Notes under the pieces: generated by a model
What the model was told of the DNA's origin: nothing
Seen by the model: the letters and a program-made list of their open reading frames with translations, nothing else
Databases searched by the model: none
In this document: positions 1 through 10,284 of the stretch, piece by piece
Position numbering within the stretch: the first letter of the stretch is position 1
How the letters are laid out: the number at the start of each line of letters is the position of its first letter
Assembly (NCBI GenBank): GCA_025093555.1
Contig: JAIWNF010000005.1
Coordinates: forward strand, 124,001-188,000
Source: Circinella umbellata
Lineage: Eukaryota; Mucoromycota; Mucoromycetes; Mucorales; Lichtheimiaceae
Direction: 5' to 3'
Length of the DNA stretch: 64,000 nt
Translations under genes and position numbers: made by a program

Positions 1-525
1 TTTTTCACTTTCTCTGACGGTAAAGCTTGGTTATCCTTGATCTGATATATTGGTGTGGTAATGGTATGTGTTATGTTTACGAAATTCAGTTAATGCTTAC
101 TACTATGATACTAAAAGTAATCTTATCTATACGATAGACTCTTGCTTTTAACTGTTCTCGCTTTGTGAGTGGGTGCACATGTTGTTGCTGTGCAGGCATG
201 TGTGTGAGAAAGGGTTTCTGTGATTCCAGAAAAAGATAATGCGGTGCATATATTTTTCACTTTCTCTGACGGTGGAGCTTGGTTATCCTTGATCTGATAT
301 ATTGGTGTGGTAATGGTATGTGTTATGTTTACGAAATTCATTTGATGCTTACTACTATGATACTAAGAGTAATCTTATTTGTACGATAGACTCTTGCTTT
401 GAACTGTTCTCGCTTTGTGAGTGGGTGCACATGTTGTTGCTGTGCAGGCATGTGTATGAGAGAGGGTTTCTGTGATTTTAGAAAAAGATAATATCGTGCA
501 TATATTTTTCACTATCTCTGATGGC
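1..525. repeat. 252 bp tandem repeat, two full copies plus a partial third
   Basis: The stretch starting at base 1 recurs at 253 and again at about 505, giving a period of 252 bp. Copies one and two differ by scattered substitutions. The third copy diverges after about 20 bp, near 525. Each unit carries the same GT-rich tract (gtgagtgggtgcacatgttg). The array probably continues off the left edge. ORFs across it look like by-products. I see no tRNA, snRNA or 5S motif in it. Confidence 0.9.
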
Positions 526-1839
526 GGAATTCGATCGGTAACAAAATAGATACTTATCAGGTCCGTGAAAATGTTTTCCTATTTGAGTACTCTATTTAGC
601 ATTGCAGATTGGATATAATATGTCTTTTATTAATATTGAAAAATGAAGAGGAAACTATTTGGTGTTAATCATAGATTCATGGATATAAATCAGTAGCCGG
701 GGTGACAGGCAATCTTTTGGCGAACTTATAGACGGCCTAGTAGCTTGTAAATAGGTAAAGAGAACAAAAATAGGCCTTGTTTTGAAAACATGTCTTGGCT
801 AATGTTTTATTATAAATATACATCAATTAACATAACATTTTATCTTCAAGATATAGGTGCTATTTTGCTAAAAACGATATACCAAAAAATAATAATAAGG
901 ACGCTCTTTCAAATTGGGCTTTCCGTTATTGCTGATCTGTTTGTGATATATACTTCAATCATAATAAAAATGTATTATATCAACAATTTGTAATACATTC
1001 AACCTGTGTTAAGGTTATCTTCGAAGGTTCTCTTTCCAAGTGAAAATTTACTTATTTGTATATTTGGACTATCTATGCTTTAATTTCTTCCGTTTTCTAC
1101 ATAAAATCATTCTGCGTTTTTCTTTATCGTAGTCACGGAAAGCATCAGGCAAAGCATGGGGAGGGATTTGCTGTAGAGCAGTCATACATGATTTGCCTAT
1201 TCTAAAAACAGGTTTATCGGGTTTGTGCAAGTCAACGAAACGTTTGATGGACATCCTGTATTGATGCTTTGCTTGTGAATTGGTCATATTTTTGCCTATG
1301 TATAAAAAAAGGAAAGGGTATTTTCAATATTATTTATTGTTATTTTTATTCTTAGTGGGTAGTAAGGTTATAGTATAAGTACAGCAGTTATCAACAGCAG
1401 GACCAACAGCGATATTGTTGCATCCCTTTTTCTCTTAGCTTTTATATATATATATATATATATCCCTTATTTTTTTTTTATTTGTTCTTATCTTCTCTTT
1501 ATACGTATGATCAATATCATTTCTTTATTATCATTATTATTATTTCTCTAAATAAATATCAACCGATAGATATTTTCAACTGTTTCCGAACATGATGCTA
1601 CTATATATATTGAAGACAACAATTATAAATGATATATATATATATAATATAATATAATATAAAGAAGAAAATTAAGGTTTAATAAAAGAGATGAGAATAG
1701 AAGAATAATTTCAAGGTATCCCAGTGTATGCTTATATAGGAAAATACTAAATGTTAAAAAATGTATTTTTACAGCTGTTGAACGAACAAATAATGATGCC
1801 TAATATTATACTGATTTCAATTATATAGTAATAGGGTAT
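526..1839. other. AT-rich intergenic region with one doubtful small ORF
   Basis: Mostly AT-rich sequence with (TA)n tracts near 1446-1463 and 1632-1645. On the minus strand, 1069-1287 encodes 72 residues, rich in Lys and Arg at the C-terminus (RKRKKLKHR). It starts with ATG and has codon use that could be coding, but I do not recognise it and it has no supporting neighbour. It could be a fragment of a mobile-element gene. No RNA gene is seen. Confidence 0.4.
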
Positions 1840-2163
1840 TTACAAGATGTGAATGGGGACAGCTTTGGTTGACGTGGGTTTAATTGTAATGTTGAGTCTG
1901 CCAATTTCAAATGAGGTAGAGCAAGTAGACGGTTCGGGATGTATAGGTAAGGTTATTTGTCGATAAAAGTGATACTTGTTGCACTCTTGAACGAAGATTG
2001 TTTTTTCATCGTAACATAGACAACTTGTTGCTTTGATAGAAAGAATGTTGGCTTCTAAATCAATTTTTACGTCTTGTTTCTCAATTCCTGGCAACTCAAC
2101 AGCAACTTTGAACAAACCAGATTTCTCTTCAACAACGTCGACCTTTGGGTTTGTAAACACCAT
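1840..2163 (-). CDS. Hsp20/alpha-crystallin-domain-like small protein
   Basis: A 107-residue ORF beginning MVFTNPKVDVVEE. It shows the core of an alpha-crystallin domain: a VELPGI segment followed by QDVKIDLEANILSIKA, then RQITLPIHPEP and a final beta strand RLNITIKP. Classic small heat shock proteins carry an N-terminal arm and an I-x-I/V tail; here the arm is absent and the end PIHIL is only a weak match, so it may be truncated or a minimal ACD protein. It starts about 40 bp after a broken helicase reading frame on the same strand, inside mobile-element debris. A second, frameshifted copy lies on the other strand at 6516-6790. Whether it is expressed is unknown. Confidence 0.6.
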   Translation of the reverse strand: MVFTNPKVDVVEEKSGLFKVAVELPGIEKQDVKIDLEANILSIKATSCLCYDEKTIFVQECNKYHFYRQITLPIHPEPSTCSTSFEIGRLNITIKPTSTKAVPIHIL

Positions 2164-2206
2164 ATTTTTGATAATATTTTCTTGGGGTTTTATAATTTAG
2201 TAGGCG

Positions 2207-2827
2207 CTAAATACTTGTCGGCAAATTTTGCTTCAGCATCAGCCATTGCATATTAGTTTGAAGACGAAATATTTGCGCATGCCGCCATATACTTGATCTT
2301 TTCAAACTTTGAGCCACAATTTGTGCGCGTGATGCATTATTGGGAATAACAGGTAAAACCTAAGAGCAATTTTGAGAATAAAATGAGATATAACAATATA
2401 ATGAATATTATCAATTCAAATCTAAATGCTAATTGACTTATTATACCTGACGAAAGTCACTACCGAAAACAATTAGTTTTCCACCAAAAGGTACGTGTTT
2501 TAAGGCAGGGTCTACAGATTTCATCAAATCCTGCATACTGCGATTAACACATTCAATAAGATCCTTACTGATCATTGAAGCTTCGTCCCATGTAATTAAA
2601 GTGGTTAATTTTAAAAGCTGTGCTGTGGCATTTTTTATACATTTTAATTTTTCATCGGGAGGACATGACAAGGATTGAAGCAGCTCTTTAACTTTTTGAT
2701 CGTCAAATTCAAAGGAATCGTCTTTGCTGCTATCAGAAAACATTGAGATAGATGGAGACTCTAAAGACAAATCAAATACTGCATGATTGATGGCACCTAG
2801 TTGTTCATATACACAAATTGACTGCCG
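2207..2827 (-). pseudogene. Pif1/Helitron-type helicase fragment, broken
   Basis: Two exon-like blocks read on the minus strand. Block 2827-2450 contains TLITWDEASM (Walker B, DEAS) and FGGKLIVFGSDFRQV (motif III). An intron-like gap (donor gtataa, acceptor cttag) leads to VLPVIPNNASRAQIV, SLKRSSIWRHAQIF and LQTNM, all typical of Pif1-like helicases of Helitrons. The Walker A block is missing, as are all later motifs. After LQTNM the frame shifts: the correct-looking continuation DAEAKFADKYL is in another frame, and the sequence gives way to the Hsp20-like ORF. It cannot encode an active helicase. Confidence 0.75.
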
Positions 2828-2947
2828 CTAAAAAAAAGTAATAAAAATAATAATTAGTATAACAGAATAAAAACACGTAGGAGAGCACATGAATATACAG
2901 AGAAACATATTTTGACAGATAAGACAATAATCATTAATTCTACCAAC

Positions 2948-3337
2948 CCTTTAAAATCCCCTGGAGTACGAGATAGACATGCCCTTGCAGCTTCATAATG
3001 AATAGATGTACCATTTATTCGTCTTGTACCACATATTTTCAGAGGAGCTCCATGCCAAAATGAAGTTAACTCTTCAAATTGTGTAATTAATAATTTGATT
3101 GGTAAGTTTTTCTGTAATATATCGAGTGCAACCATTCTAACTCGTTTATTTTTTATGATAGTTTCTTGAACATCCTTGTTGGATGTGTGTGGTGGTTTAT
3201 CTTCTCCAACTATCACGTCATATTCTTTATTAATATCCCGAAGCGCAAAATCAACTTTATGTCTGTCGAGCTTGTTAGATGGTGATGATGATGATGTGGC
3301 ATTGTAGGTTTTGATAGATGTCGAAGAACATTCGGTC
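2948..3337 (-). pseudogene. Uncharacterised element ORF with possible PD-(D/E)XK motif
   Basis: From an acceptor at 3338/3337 this reads about 130 codons without a stop: a Ser-rich lead, HKVDFALRDINKEYDVIVGE and then EDKPP, ending ARACLSRTPGDFKG near a GTTGGT donor. A hydrophobic strand followed by E-D-K after an upstream Asp resembles the catalytic core of PD-(D/E)XK nuclease-fold proteins. That is an inference from one motif. It lies upstream of, and on the same strand as, the Pif1 helicase fragment, but the splice phases do not join cleanly. Its own upstream exon (3478-3421) carries two stop codons, so it is probably dead. Confidence 0.4.
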
Positions 3338-3700
3338 CTTTAATTAAATGATACGTAGTTAGTCAGATGTAGTTAAGGGAATCAAGAACAATTCAGATAT
3401 ATTATACCATTTAGTCTCATACTGCTTGGAATCTAAAAATACATTATCAAATAATGGACCATATACATTCATCTGCTACCACCTTTCATTGTTTTGCCTA
3501 AGCAATTTAGCAGATTCTCACAAACGTAAACTGAAATGAAATAATATGATTTGTTAGTTGAGTAAGTCAAAATATACAAATATACAGATATGTTTTTCAA
3601 CCAAAAAAAAAAAAAAAGACATACACTTTGTGCAAAGCCGATCTGATGTATTCGCACCCTGAGGATACGCGGCTTTCTTTAAAAAATGATTGTTTAACCA
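3300..3700 (-). repeat. Left arm of an inverted duplication
   Basis: Read on the minus strand this block matches 5955-6362 on the plus strand at what looks like above 90% identity, including an intron, its acceptor (tttcag) and the exon encoding GPLFDNVFLDSKQYETKW. Compared with the plus-strand copy, two Trp codons have become stops here (TGG to TGA and TGG to TAG). Confidence 0.8.
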
Positions 3701-4967
3701 TATATAATTCTTCTAATCCATCACATTGGCGAATCATGGATAACCATTCAGCTTCATCTTCAAATATCAAGTGCGGAAGACGAAGGAAACCAATAAGTTC
3801 AGAAATATGCGTCCAGTATTGTGAATGATACAATCGATCAGCAAGATCTAGTTCTTTTTCTTTTCCACTAAAGACAAGAAATAGAAAAGGTTAGCAACTC
3901 GTGTCAAGCTTATTGATCCTCAAAACAAAACAAAAAAAGAGCACTATGCATTTACAATTTATTATAAATCAACAAAAGCTTTTCAGTGTTAGAACAGAGA
4001 TACAGTTTTTTAATCCATTTTTCTGCTTTAATTTGAGAATTATTATTTTGTGATGGAATACCTGTGCTACTGCTGACAGCTGAGAAATTACGGTCATGAG
4101 CTTGTATTTGTGTTGTTGTTCTTGTAGTTGTCAAATTTTCACTATGGCGAATGACTTGTTTTTGTTTCTTTTATTTAAAAGAAAATATGTTAGTGAAATA
4201 TAATATACTGAAGCTTGAAAAGATTAGAATTCAATTGTTACCTTGTTAGGGCAACCCCAGCAGTGGAGGTTTGTTTTAGCAACCCAGATGATTTTTCTCC
4301 ATCAGTGAGTTACTATTTGGAGAAATTTTTTTTTGCATCCCCTGAGTGCTGGAGATACATTGTGGGTTCTACTGTATTTTACAAAAAATGTATTTTACCA
4401 CCGCTGGGGTTGACCTTACTATCTTTTTTCATTTTGACCGATGGTCTGGTCTATAAACAACAAAGTTGATATGATTGATAAGCCATACTTGTTACTTGAC
4501 TATTTATCGTGAATTAACCCAGAAATCTTCTTTTGGATGCTCTTACCATAAGAACGTTTAGTGGAGTCTTGACGTGTTTGATAGTAAGTTATTGCTTCTG
4601 CTGTTTCTGCTGATTTACGTGCCGAGTCGATTTCTACTGAGCGCCAGTAGTCGATGTATTCTTTCACTTTCAATATCTTTAAACCAAGAATAGTTAGATA
4701 CAAAATTATAATAGTCACTGAATTTGCAAAACGAACCAAGTAAAAAGTGACATAGTGGATATGTATTTTCTTCCTGTGCTAACGCCCATTGTTGTAATAT
4801 GCTAGGTCTTCAATTTGTTAAAACCCCTAATTCTAACTTGAATTGGGCCTCTGCTTCTACTTGCGATACTATTTTACTCTCCTTAAAAATCTCTACAATA
4901 TTAATTTGATTGCTTTTATAAATTTTAAACTGATGCTTTAAGCTTTTGATGAATGATTGGTCATTCA
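3620..4967 (-). pseudogene. Decayed multi-exon ORF of unknown function
   Basis: Several coding-looking segments follow each other on the minus strand. 4967-4812 starts MNDQSFIKSLKHQFKIYKSN and hits a TGA, after which the same frame continues (RPSILQQWALAQEENTYPLC). 4680-4500 reads KVKEYIDYWRSVEIDSARKS in another frame. 4134-3952 reads NFSAVSSSTGIPSQNNNSQI. 3870-3625 reads HSQYWTHISELIGFLRLPHL and ends CEYIRSALHKV at a GTATGT donor. In-frame stops, frame changes and an inserted MITE (4249-4415) argue for decay. It probably forms the 5' part of the element gene at 2948-3478. I do not recognise the family. Confidence 0.4.
4249..4415. mobile_element. MITE with PIF/Harbinger-like ends
   Basis: A 167 bp segment with about 20 bp imperfect terminal inverted repeats: GGGCAACCCCAGCAGTGG at the left and, reversed, GGTCAACCCCAGCGGTGG at the right. 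Both sides are flanked by TTA (4246-4248 and 4416-4418), a 3 bp target duplication of the kind made by PIF/Harbinger transposases. The inside is AT-rich and encodes nothing convincing. It sits within the decayed ORF at 3620-4967. Confidence 0.65.
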
Positions 4968-5954
4968 TTTTCTTTAAAATTACAGACAATAGGGCGTGAG
5001 AGAAGAAAACTAAAGGAAAATGTACTGTTCCTATCAATCATTATTTAAAAAAACACGTAATCATCTTAATAGCCAATCAAATCACAAGAACAGAATCTGC
5101 ATTGTGCATATGCTTTGTGTGAATTTTTTGCCTCTATTGGATAATTTTTTAAGGCCAATTTAACGGTTCCCAACGGTTACCGGTTCTCAGGTTCTCGAAC
5201 TGAATTTTTTATGATTTTCATTCATTTAAAAACCGGCGGAACCGCAATGTGTAGGTGTACTTACTAGCCAAGCGCTACTGATGGTCTTACGTAGAAACCT
5301 TTTTTTTTACAAGTGTTTGAACTTGATAAAATGGGTACGTAGATAATTATTAATATAAATTTACTATATTGATCTTAACATAATAAAGTATCACTATTAT
5401 AATGTAAAGCATATTACATTATAGATGAAGTCATTTACTTTATGCATAAAATAAATAACCGGTTTCATGCAAGGTATAACAAAGTTCGAAGCCAAGGTAA
5501 AAAAAAGTTAATTAAGTGAAAAGAATTGTTTAAAAAAATTGTTCTTCCTCTTACTCTCTTTTCTTATATAAAAAAAAGTCTTTTGATAGTTATTATTATA
5601 AAAATAAACATTTGCGCTGCTAAACAAGTTTAAGAAAGTAACCTATAACCCAGAAATGTACATTTTCTGATATTCTTACTGGTATTTACAACGTTTAATT
5701 AGGTACGTAAGCATTAATTATTTTGTATCAAAAATGCAAAATAATACATTTGGATGCTGTGCGAAAAATATAGAGACTCACACTGAATTTTTTAATCACT
5801 TCCCGAACAATTATTTTAGAAATCTTTGAAACAGCAATGCATTTAAAGAACCTGCTAGAAGAGAACAAGAATTTTCTCAAAATTTGATCAGACACTCCAA
5901 CATTCTTTGTAATTTTACAAGTTTTTTTTTATACAAGGACTGCGTTGCAAACGC
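4968..5954. other. AT-rich spacer between the arms of the inverted duplication
   Basis: No convincing gene. It contains a GGTTCC/CGGTTAC-rich stretch at 5165-5240 and long A/T runs. If the minus-strand ORF beginning at 4967 was ever active, its promoter would lie here. Weak coding-like sequence on the plus strand from about 5884 leads into the right arm. Confidence 0.5.
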
Positions 5955-6362
5955 CCGTAGAAGAACTTTATTTTGCCAAGCAATCATTTTTCAAAGAAAG
6001 CCGCATATCCTTAGGGTGCGAATACATCAGATCCGCTTTGTAGCACAAAATGTATGTCTTTTTTGTATATTTTGACTTACTCAACTAACAAATCATATTA
6101 TTTCATTTCAGTTTACGTTTACGTTTGTGGGAATCTACTAAATTGCTTAGGCAAAACAATGAAAGGTGGTGGCAGATGAATGTAGATGGTCCATTATTTG
6201 ATGATGTATTTTTAGATTCCAAGCAGTATGAGACTAAATGGTATAATATATCTGAATTGTTCTTGATTCCCTTAACTACATCTGACTAACTACATATCAT
6301 TTAATTAAAGGACCGAATGTTCTTTGACAGGTATTAAAACCTACAATGCCGCATTTTCATCA
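5955..6362 (+). repeat. Right arm of an inverted duplication
   Basis: Plus-strand copy of 3300-3700. Here the exon reads openly as LRLRLWESTKLLRQNNERWW and then QMNVDGPLFDDVFLDSKQYE up to a TG|GTATAA donor, without the two stops of the other arm. It lacks an insertion of about 30 bp found in the left-arm intron. Just past 6350 the similarity ends: the nuclease-like exon and the helicase fragment are absent on this side. Confidence 0.8.
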
Positions 6363-6515
6363 TGATCACGATGCAAAACGCAAGGATTGATGCGGAAGAA
6401 AAATTCTTTAACAAGTGTTTAACACCGACCTCCCGGAACTTGTGATTCTATTAATTAGTGAAGTAGTTGAATTGCAAGGACCGTATTTAAAAACAAAACA
6501 ATTAAGACGAGTGAT

Positions 6516-6790
6516 GTGGGCGAAGCTCGATTTTTGACTCATTTGGCCCTTGTGTTGCCAGGAGTTGTGCAACACGATATAAAAATGAATTTAAAAGGAA
6601 ACATCTTTTCTATAAAAGCAAAAAGGCGTATATGGTATGATAACAAAATATTCATCCAAGAGTGTAACAAATACCACTTTTATCATCAAATAACTTTGCC
6701 TCTCTTCACAGAACCTTCCAATTGCACTACAACGGTAGTCTCAAAATTATAATCAAACCCAAGTCAACCGAAGCTGTTCTATTCACACAT
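6516..6790 (+). pseudogene. Second Hsp20-like copy, frameshifted
   Basis: Reads PGVVQHDIKMNLKGNIFSIK, then FIQECNKYHFYHQITLPLF, then EPSNCTT, clearly parallel to the Hsp20-like ORF at 1840-2163. After EPSNCTT the frame is lost; the expected last strand (IIIKPKSTEAV) is in a different frame from about 6735. DNA similarity to the first copy is clearly lower than that of the 3300-3700/5955-6362 repeat, so the two Hsp20-like copies are older paralogues. The 6400-6510 stretch before it also looks coding (LPELVILLISEVVELQGPYL) but is unrecognised. Confidence 0.65.
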
Positions 6791-7640
6791 TGTAAGTACT
6801 GGTCCATTGTATAATCAAAATTACAGTAGTATGATACTACTAGCAGCGTTTAGGAATCGAAAAAGGGATTTTCATTGATAGAACACCGGTAATATATTAT
6901 TTGTTTAGAAGGTTATCAATTTTATACAAAGCCATGACATCATATTTCAACTTTCACAATCTCAATTTGTATATCCCCGGAATCTCGGCATAGTATTATG
7001 TGGTTTTCGTTATACATCCAGGTAAAAAAAAAAGTTCGTTGTTGCTTAAATGATGTAAAAAAAATGTGTCTGTAAAACTAACGTATAAGTATTTTTGTTA
7101 TATTCTAAAAAGCATGGGTACTAACAAGTATGGAGTATGACTTGGCACCATTAGTCTCACTGAAGAATCGATTGGTTTATGTTTTCTAATATCGATAAAC
7201 ATGCAGAAGATTTGAACAAAATTCATGTCACTTTATAAGACTAGAAGATTACATAATAAAAAAAATAAAATCGATTATTGTATCAAGAAGAACAGAAACA
7301 GAAGGTTATTTAAGTAGAAAGCTTAATTGTATTTACACAAAAAACATAAAGATGGAAATATGAATTGAAAGAAAATTCATGACATTAATACTATCACTAT
7401 TATATATTTATTGCTTGTCTCTTTTGCTTACAAACCTTGTCCTTTTTCTAATAATGCTATCTGGTCTGGGATTAAATATGGAAACTTATATGCAAAAAAA
7501 AAACTCGTAGAGTGATGAGTCATGTCTCACGGTACAACAAATAAAAGGAACGGAATTAAAAATCAATGGGTTATAAAAGTTTAATTTACTACGTTACCCC
7601 TTGATTCTATTTTTGATCTTTTTAAATTTTTTTTAGCACT
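6791..7640. other. Intergenic region before the ketopantoate reductase gene
   Basis: AT-rich with many stops in all frames. No gene, RNA or repeat seen. The last 150 bp presumably hold the promoter and leader of the downstream gene, ending in a T-rich run just before its ATG. Confidence 0.5.
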
Positions 7641-8747
7641 ATGAGATATCATGTCTTAGGAACTGGTGCTATTGGATGTCATTTGGCTTATGATTTGAAA
7701 TCACGTCATAATGTAACCCTTATCTTGAGATCCAAAAGTGCATTAGAAGATTTTAATAAACGTCAGAACCAAATCGTTTATCGACAAGTCGATCAAACAG
7801 AATTCGTGGGAAAAACAGGATTTGATACCATGGTTGCTGGTGATATTCATTATGATGATGGTAAACCTATTAATATGATGGAAGCTGTTGTTGTGACAAC
7901 CAAGGTATCTACTACTAGATTAAATAAAAAGAAACACTTAAAAAAAGTAGTCATCCACCCCTGAGGTATTTTTACTATTACAACTAAATTTATTATATAG
8001 GCTCAACATGCCCAAGAAGCTGTAAGATCCATTAAGCCCTTTTTGTCAAAATCCAGTACATTAATTCTATTTCAAAATGGCATGGGTATTGCAGATGAAC
8101 TATTGGAAACTCTTTGGCCTACTCCTGAAGAACGTAAAAATGCACCTACTATTGTTTTAGGTGTAAATAGACATTCGATTATGCGTACGGAACCGTTTTC
8201 TATCTTACATAACGCTGGTTGGTACAAGCCTGATGATGGTTACTTTATGTCTCCCTTTTCTACAAGTTCAGAACAAGATTGTGAAGATCAAGCCCAAACT
8301 GTCATGAAGGGACTTCTTGATTTACCATCATTAAATGCCAAAATTATTGAATGGAAAGAATTACAAACAGCAATGATGCGTAAACTAGTGGTGAATGCCA
8401 GTTTAAATGCTGCTACTGGTATTTTGGAATCTTCTAACGGAGGATTGATTGCAAGTTCTCATGGAAGAGAATTGATAAGACAAGTTTGTGAAGAATGCGC
8501 ATTAGTATTGAGTGAATTAAATACAACAGCTGATGACCTTTATGATATGGCATATGGTACAGCATATGATGCAGCACCTAATACTTGTAGTACAGTTCAA
8601 GATATTAAAGCAAAACGACTTACTGAAATTGAATATATTAATGGATATATCATTCGATTAGCTAAAGAACGTAATATTCCTGTACCAACAAATAAATTCC
8701 TTGTCACTTTACTTCATGCAAAGGAACATTTTATTCAAGCAAAATAA
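7641..8747 (+). CDS. 2-dehydropantoate 2-reductase (ketopantoate reductase)
   Basis: Exons 7641-7904 and 8001-8747 (336 aa) join in phase 0 across a 96 bp intron. The N-terminus MRYHVLGTGAIGCHLAYDL is a Rossmann NADPH-binding strand with GxGxxG. It is followed by the family's LILFQNGMG segment, which is the conserved NGxG of ApbA/PanE proteins. The C-terminal helical domain has KLVVNASLNAATGIL and TEIEYINGYIIRLAKE, where the K...N and E-x-x-x-x-N residues bind substrate. Known role: NADPH-dependent reduction of ketopantoate to pantoate for pantothenate/CoA synthesis. Fungi carry several paralogues, so the physiological substrate is not certain. Length is normal for the family. Confidence 0.9.
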
Positions 8748-9094
8748 ATTAGTATTGTATATTCTTTTCTTATTTAATTATTGTATCTAATTTTGTTGTT
8801 GTATATACAAATAAACAATATTAAATTAACTGCACATTTGTTATGTTCTCTTCTATATATGTAGTATATATTATATAGATCACCACAATGTAATATTTTG
8901 ATTGGTTGATGTATATGAATAAATGGCTTACATGAAGCAGTACTGGCTGAAGTTTGACCATGTCATACATGTGAGCCAATTATGATAAAAGATAATGTCA
9001 CACAACATGATTGCTTTTTTGTTTTTGCATATTCCTTTTTTTGCTTCTTTCTTTTCTTTTCATTTTTTTTCTTTCCTCAATCTGTATTATTATT
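8748..9094. other. Short intergenic region
   Basis: Holds the 3' end of the reductase gene (aataaac-like sequence near 8810) and the pyrimidine-rich leader of the acetyltransferase gene (T/C-rich 9011-9085). Nothing else seen. Confidence 0.5.
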
Positions 9095-10146
9095 ATGACG
9101 CGTCCTTCGTATCAAGTTCGACCGTGCGAAAGCATCACAGAAGTTTTGAAAACACATTATAAATGGGCTATCGATCAACAATGGGATTCAGGTATGTATT
9201 CATAGTCTTACAACATCACCAATTATATTTTTATAATACGTATTACTAAAAATAGATACATTATCTACTTTATATAGGCAAAGATGGAAATGATATCAAG
9301 CAAGTACTTTATCCTACCCAACCGAGTAGCTTTTTAGTAGGCACAATTCAAGAAGAAGGAAAAGAAAACAAAGAGGAAAAAATCTTGGCTAGTATCTGTG
9401 CTATTCAATATGACGATAATAATGGGTTTTTGGCATGGTATATCGTTGGTGAAGCCACGGAAAGAAAAAAAGGATATGGGTTGCAAGTTTTTAATCAAGC
9501 TCTTGAAAATTTGTCAACATCCTCTTGGATCGGTTTGAATGGTGTGGCAGAACAAGTTCACAATTATAAAAAATCTGGTTTTACTGTTCATGGTGATATC
9601 ACGCGATACAATGGCAAGAATAACAATAATGATTTGTTAACAACAACGACAGAAGCAGTCAATATTGCCGAAAGCCCTCAATTATTGGATCAACTTGTAG
9701 ATCGTGATCATCGTACGATAGGTATGCGACGACCTACATTTATTGGTCATTGGGTGCAATATCATTCCACTTATGGATGGGGACTTGCGTTGAAAGATAA
9801 AGAAAATAAAGTGGTTGGATTTGGTTGTATGCGACCTTTAGAAAGTGGACTATATCGTATTGGTCCATTGTTTGCCGATTCGTTGGATTATGCTCAAGAT
9901 TTAGTGACTCGACTAATGGCTAAGGCACCTTCTGGTTCTGAGTATACTACGGATGCTTGGATGACAACACCAGAAACAAAAGAATTGTTTGAAGATCGAT
10001 TAGGATGGAGTCCTTTAGCTACTTTTCATCGAATGTGGAGAAAAGGCACGCATATTAATGAGAATAATGACCAAGTTCCTTGTCCTTATGAATCACCAGC
10101 AATTAAGAATGGATATTATTCCGTAGTTTCGGTAGAAGTTGGATAA
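9095..10146 (+). CDS. Double-GNAT N-acetyltransferase (YitH-like)
   Basis: Exons 9095-9191 and 9278-10146 (321 aa); the codon split G|GC joins at the intron. The first half resembles a GNAT fold: LASICAIQYDDNNGFLAWYI, then ERKKGYGLQVFNQAL, which matches the Q/RxxGxG/A acetyl-CoA loop. The second half (WVQYHSTYGWGLALKDKENK, VGFGCMRPLESGLYRIGPLF) matches the C-terminal acetyltransferase domain of YitH/HolE-type proteins. Substrate unknown. I chose the ATG at 9095 because the upstream in-frame ATG at 9011 would add a hydrophobic poly-Phe stretch from the pyrimidine-rich leader. Confidence 0.8.
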
Positions 10147-10284
10147 ATAATTATCATTAATTGATAATAATCTCTTTTATTGAGTAAAAAAATAAAAAAT
10201 TACTTCACATGGTGGTGTTTTGATTGGGATAAATAAAATAAAATAAAAAACGCCATTGTAGTGATTGCACGGCAGGTACTAAAA
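10147..10284. other. 3' flank of the acetyltransferase gene
   Basis: AT-rich 3' region with AATAAA-like sequences near 10180 and 10230-10245, suitable for polyadenylation. Confidence 0.4.

Noticed and set aside
123..341. 72-codon minus-strand ORF in the tandem repeat
   Set aside because: It exists only because the repeat lacks stops in that frame; no motif, and the following copy does not keep it open.
790..993. 67-codon plus-strand ORF
   Set aside because: Ile/Phe/Tyr-rich translation of AT-rich DNA, no motif.
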